A stretch of 8,801 nucleotides of DNA from an uncultured Oscillospiraceae bacterium (GTDB lineage: Bacteria > Bacillota > Clostridia > Oscillospirales > Acutalibacteraceae): NCBI GenBank assembly GCA_900540295.1, contig UQFM01000074.1, positions 1-8,801 on the forward strand, read 5' to 3'. The notes beneath the pieces are model-generated. The model had not been told where the DNA came from and did no database searches. It saw nothing but the letters and a program-made list of their open reading frames with translations. Position 1 is the stretch's first letter; each line of letters starts with the position of its first letter. A program made the translations under genes and the position numbers. Of this stretch, positions 6,973-8,801 are shown piece after piece.

Positions 6973-8478
6973 TCATTCCGCCGTTTTCCACAGCGTAATA
7001 TCACCGTATATATCATAAGCCGCCGAGGAAAAATCAGGCTGTACCGCTTTGCTGTATGCCGCCATTCCTGCGCGGTAGCAAATCGGTACAAAAGGCATAT
7101 CGTCCAAAAAGCTTTCCGCAAACTGCGCGGCAGTGCGCTCTCCACGGCAGAATGCCGCGTATTCCGAAAATACGGGCAACTCCGTATTCAGCCCCTTGGA
7201 AAGTGCACCGCCTGCGAAAAAGACGGACAAATCCAAATTCTCGGGCAGTTTCACTTCCCCGATATACAAAGTAAATTCCCCCGCGGCAATACGGCGGGTA
7301 TATTCTTCATATGCCACGCTTTCCACCGTAACCGAAAAGCCGACTGCGTTTAAATTCTCTGCCAAATTATATGCCGCCGTCAGACGGAAGTTGTTGTCAC
7401 TGTTGACCAAAACCGTCATTTCCAATGTGTTTTGTCCGTTCGTAAGCTTACCCTTTTTATCGTAACGGTTATATCCGATTTTCTTCAAAATCTCCTTCGC
7501 GCGGTCAGGCTCTGCCGCCGTACCGCCCTGTGCAAGATTTTGCGCTTTACAGAATTCGGGATGAAACGGCAATCCGCACGCCGCGGCTGTGCCGCGATAC
7601 CCCGACGTCGCCGTCGCTTCTTTATCCGCGGCATAATAAACCGCTGTACGCACCGCCGCCGACTGCAACGCACCGTTCGCGTGGTTCATACCGAGATACA
7701 CCATATGATTCATGGTCACGAAGGTGTTTTGCGCCACAACACGGGTATATTCCCCGTTGCCGAAGTCCGTAAACAGATAATCTATATTCCCGATTTCCAG
7801 AGCGTTCTCCAAATTATCGGGATTTTTAATATGCAAAAGCGCAACCGACAGCGCCGTATCCGATTTCTGCGGATTTTTGCTAAGGCCGTCCGCCGTCAGC
7901 ACGAACGCGCCCGAGCCTGTCACAAAAGCCTCGGCAGTGTCTGCCGTACCGCGCCGTACAATGGGAAAGGTCAGCAGGTTCTCGGCATACGGCGCCGCCG
8001 CCGTCAGCGTAAAGACAACCGAACTGCCCCGTGCCGCCGCAGAGGCAATCCCTGCAAGACGCGTCCCGTACCATTCGCTCGCCTTAGCTTTTTCAAAAGA
8101 GTAAACCACATCCGCCGCCGTTACGGCATTACCGTCTGAAAAGCTTGCACTTTTCAAAATAACGGTTCTCGTAAGACCGTCCGATGACATACTGTCTGCC
8201 AGCACGCCGTGCGCCGTATAAGAAGCGTCCACACGGTACAGCGGTTCACAAAGCAAAGACGCAAGCGCGCGGTTCAACGCGCTTGCCGCAAAATACGGAT
8301 TTTTGGAGTCGTTTTCATAATACGGCAGTGTAATTACCGCCGAGTTTGCCGCAGGCGTTTGCCCGCCGTCCCCCGAAGGCGTATTTTCGTCCGAGGGCTT
8401 GCCTGTACACGCGGAAAGCACCGCCAACAATGCGGGTAACAACAGCAAAACTGCCGCGATTCTACGGATTTTTTTCAT
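6973..8478 (-). CDS. ABC transporter solute-binding lipoprotein, family 5 (peptide/nickel type)
   Basis: This is an extracytoplasmic binding protein of the SBP_bac_5 (DppA/OppA/NikA-like) family, expected to be lipid-anchored on the outer face of the membrane and to deliver a peptide or other small ligand to an ABC permease. The 501-residue product starts with a lipoprotein signal peptide: KK-RR positive end, a leucine-rich core and lipobox LSAC with Cys24. A Gly/Ser/Asp/Pro-rich tether follows (about 25-45). Family motifs are FSDGNAVTAADVVYSF (113-128) and the hinge-region VYLGMNH...AAVRTAVYYAADK (260-286). The ATG start has GGAGG 7 nt upstream. It stands alone: no permease or ATPase gene precedes it within 320 bases or follows it, so it may work with transporters encoded elsewhere. 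The ligand cannot be predicted. Promoter candidates upstream are weak. Confidence 0.92.
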   Translation of the reverse strand: MKKIRRIAAVLLLLPALLAVLSACTGKPSDENTPSGDGGQTPAANSAVITLPYYENDSKNPYFAASALNRALASLLCEPLYRVDASYTAHGVLADSMSSDGLTRTVILKSASFSDGNAVTAADVVYSFEKAKASEWYGTRLAGIASAAARGSSVVFTLTAAAPYAENLLTFPIVRRGTADTAEAFVTGSGAFVLTADGLSKNPQKSDTALSVALLHIKNPDNLENALEIGNIDYLFTDFGNGEYTRVVAQNTFVTMNHMVYLGMNHANGALQSAAVRTAVYYAADKEATATSGYRGTAAACGLPFHPEFCKAQNLAQGGTAAEPDRAKEILKKIGYNRYDKKGKLTNGQNTLEMTVLVNSDNNFRLTAAYNLAENLNAVGFSVTVESVAYEEYTRRIAAGEFTLYIGEVKLPENLDLSVFFAGGALSKGLNTELPVFSEYAAFCRGERTAAQFAESFLDDMPFVPICYRAGMAAYSKAVQPDFSSAAYDIYGDITLWKTAE

Positions 8479-8498
8479 AGCGATGCCTCCTGTTTTTG

Positions 8499-8545
8499 GA
8501 TTGGTTTAAAAAATTTTTTATTCTGCGCGTGTGTTTTATCCAATC
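8499..8545. promoter_or_regulatory. Inverted repeats upstream of the solute-binding protein gene
   Basis: A perfect 14-nt palindrome TAAAAAATTTTTTA (8507-8520) lies inside a wider imperfect inverted repeat, with GATTGG at 8499-8504 and CCAATC at 8540-8545, whose arms extend to GATTGGTTTAAA and, on the minus strand, GATTGGATAAAA. Weak promoter-like boxes overlap it on the minus strand: TTGGAT (8538-8543), 17 bp, TAAAAA (8515-8520), or TTGCAC (8555-8560), 16 bp, TAAAAC (8533-8538). It may be an operator for the downstream gene; A/T richness alone could also produce it. Confidence 0.35.
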
Positions 8546-8550
8546 TTGAC

Positions 8551-8573
8551 GGGCGTGCAATGCATGCCCCTAC
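8551..8573. repeat. Small palindromic element (GCATGCATTGCACGCC type)
   Basis: GGGCGTGCA (8551-8559) and TGCATGCCC (8561-8569) form a 9-bp stem with one wobble pair and a 1-base centre, followed by CTAC. Short units ending in GTAGGGGC or CCCCTAC with an internal palindrome are common intergenic repeats in gut Clostridia. Part of it, CCCTACCGTTT, recurs at 6939-6949. Confidence 0.5.
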
Positions 8574-8586
8574 CGTTTGCAAAAAA

Positions 8587-8616
8587 TTGTCATTCTGAGC
8601 GTCAGCGAAGAATCTC
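8587..8616. repeat. TGTCATTCTGAGCG...GCGAAGAATCT element
   Basis: The stretch contains TGTCATTCTGAGCG followed by CAGCGAAGAATCTC, a short dispersed intergenic sequence I recognise as recurring in many bacterial genomes, especially Clostridia. It carries no coding signal. Only one copy is in the window, so repetition here rests on recognition rather than on an internal match. Confidence 0.5.
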
Positions 8617-8643
8617 ACACGGCACAAAGTAAAATATTTACAA

Positions 8644-8707
8644 TCCGTAGGGACAGCCCTCGCGGCTGTCCGTTTGCGGGTCGTCGGGGACGCCGACCCC
8701 TACGGGA
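8644..8707. repeat. Cloverleaf-like dispersed palindromic repeat
   Basis: The outer arms CCGTAGGG (8645-8652) and CCCTACGG (8698-8705) are perfect inverted repeats. Between them lie two further hairpins: GGACAGCC/GGCTGTCC (8651-8658 with 8664-8671, 5-nt loop) and GGGTCG/CGACCC (8678-8683 with 8694-8699). The whole can fold as a three-arm structure about 60 nt long. This resembles bacterial REP/MITE-like repeats; a truncated outer arm recurs inverted at 6898-6910. No transposase is nearby. Confidence 0.6.
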
Positions 8708-8729
8708 TAGTGCCGACATTTTTGAATAT

Positions 8730-8801
8730 CGTAGGGCGGGGTTATGCCCCTGTTAGGGGAAATGTCTGCGGAGCAGACAAAAGGGTAATGGCGAAGCCGT
8801 A
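8730..8801. repeat. Hairpin-rich dispersed repeat cluster at window edge
   Basis: Successive small stems: GGGG/CCCC (8738-8741 with 8747-8750), CCCCT/AGGGG (8747-8751 with 8755-8759, which competes with the first), GTCTGC/GCAGAC (8764-8769 with 8773-8778, 3-nt loop) and GGC-GAA-GCC (8790-8798). Such strings of adjacent mini-palindromes are typical of intergenic repeats in Ruminococcaceae-like genomes. The cluster may continue beyond the window. I see no gene in 8479-8801. Confidence 0.5.

Noticed and set aside
7432..8139. 235-codon open frame on the plus strand
   Set aside because: Antisense to the solute-binding protein gene; Arg-rich shadow sequence.
8551..8801. CRISPR array or tRNA cluster
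   Set aside because: The hairpin units differ from one another, have no regular spacing, and show no tRNA features such as a T-loop GTTCRA motif.

Overview
The window reads as chromosomal core DNA from an endospore-forming member of the Firmicutes, most likely an uncultured-type clostridium (Oscillospiraceae/Ruminococcaceae-like). The basis is a full-length spoIIE, the Firmicutes-specific gene order asp23-fakA-recG, moderate G+C with many GCC/GCG codons, and intergenic palindromic elements of a kind common in gut Clostridia. All five genes lie on the minus strand, so transcription runs from high to low coordinates.

Region by region, in transcription order: (1) 8479-8801 has no gene and is packed with hairpin-forming dispersed-repeat fragments plus A/T-rich inverted repeats just before the next gene. 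(2) 6973-8478 encodes a lipoprotein solute-binding protein of the peptide/nickel ABC family (SBP_bac_5), with no permease or ATPase gene in view. (3) 6813-6972 holds more repeat-like sequence and a very good sigma-A promoter. (4) 4.1 kb carry an operon: asp23-family gene (6459-6812), fakA/yloV-type fatty acid kinase subunit (4799-6415) and recG helicase (2761-4794). Gaps are 43 and 4 bases, and the operon is closed by a 17-bp perfect hairpin terminator (2664-2701). (5) 2390-2663 is the spoIIE control region, with an apparent Spo0A-type promoter (good -10, poor -35, 21-bp spacing) and a leader of about 160 nt. (6) 65-2389 is spoIIE, ending just inside the left edge with hairpins after it.

Functionally, the operon pairs lipid metabolism (FakA would phosphorylate exogenous fatty acids presented by a FakB/DegV protein, and Asp23 proteins are envelope-associated) with DNA repair (RecG). 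This grouping is conserved in Firmicutes but not obviously one pathway. SpoIIE is a separate transcription unit: the membrane-bound PP2C phosphatase that activates sigma-F in the forespore.

I see no undescribed multi-gene system here. The points most worth a second look are the FakA middle domain, which appears to have lost two of the three expected zinc ligands, the Spo0A-type architecture upstream of spoIIE, and the mosaic of palindromic repeats flanking the solute-binding protein gene. Three of the five genes appear to start with TTG or GTG; I chose those starts from Shine-Dalgarno placement.
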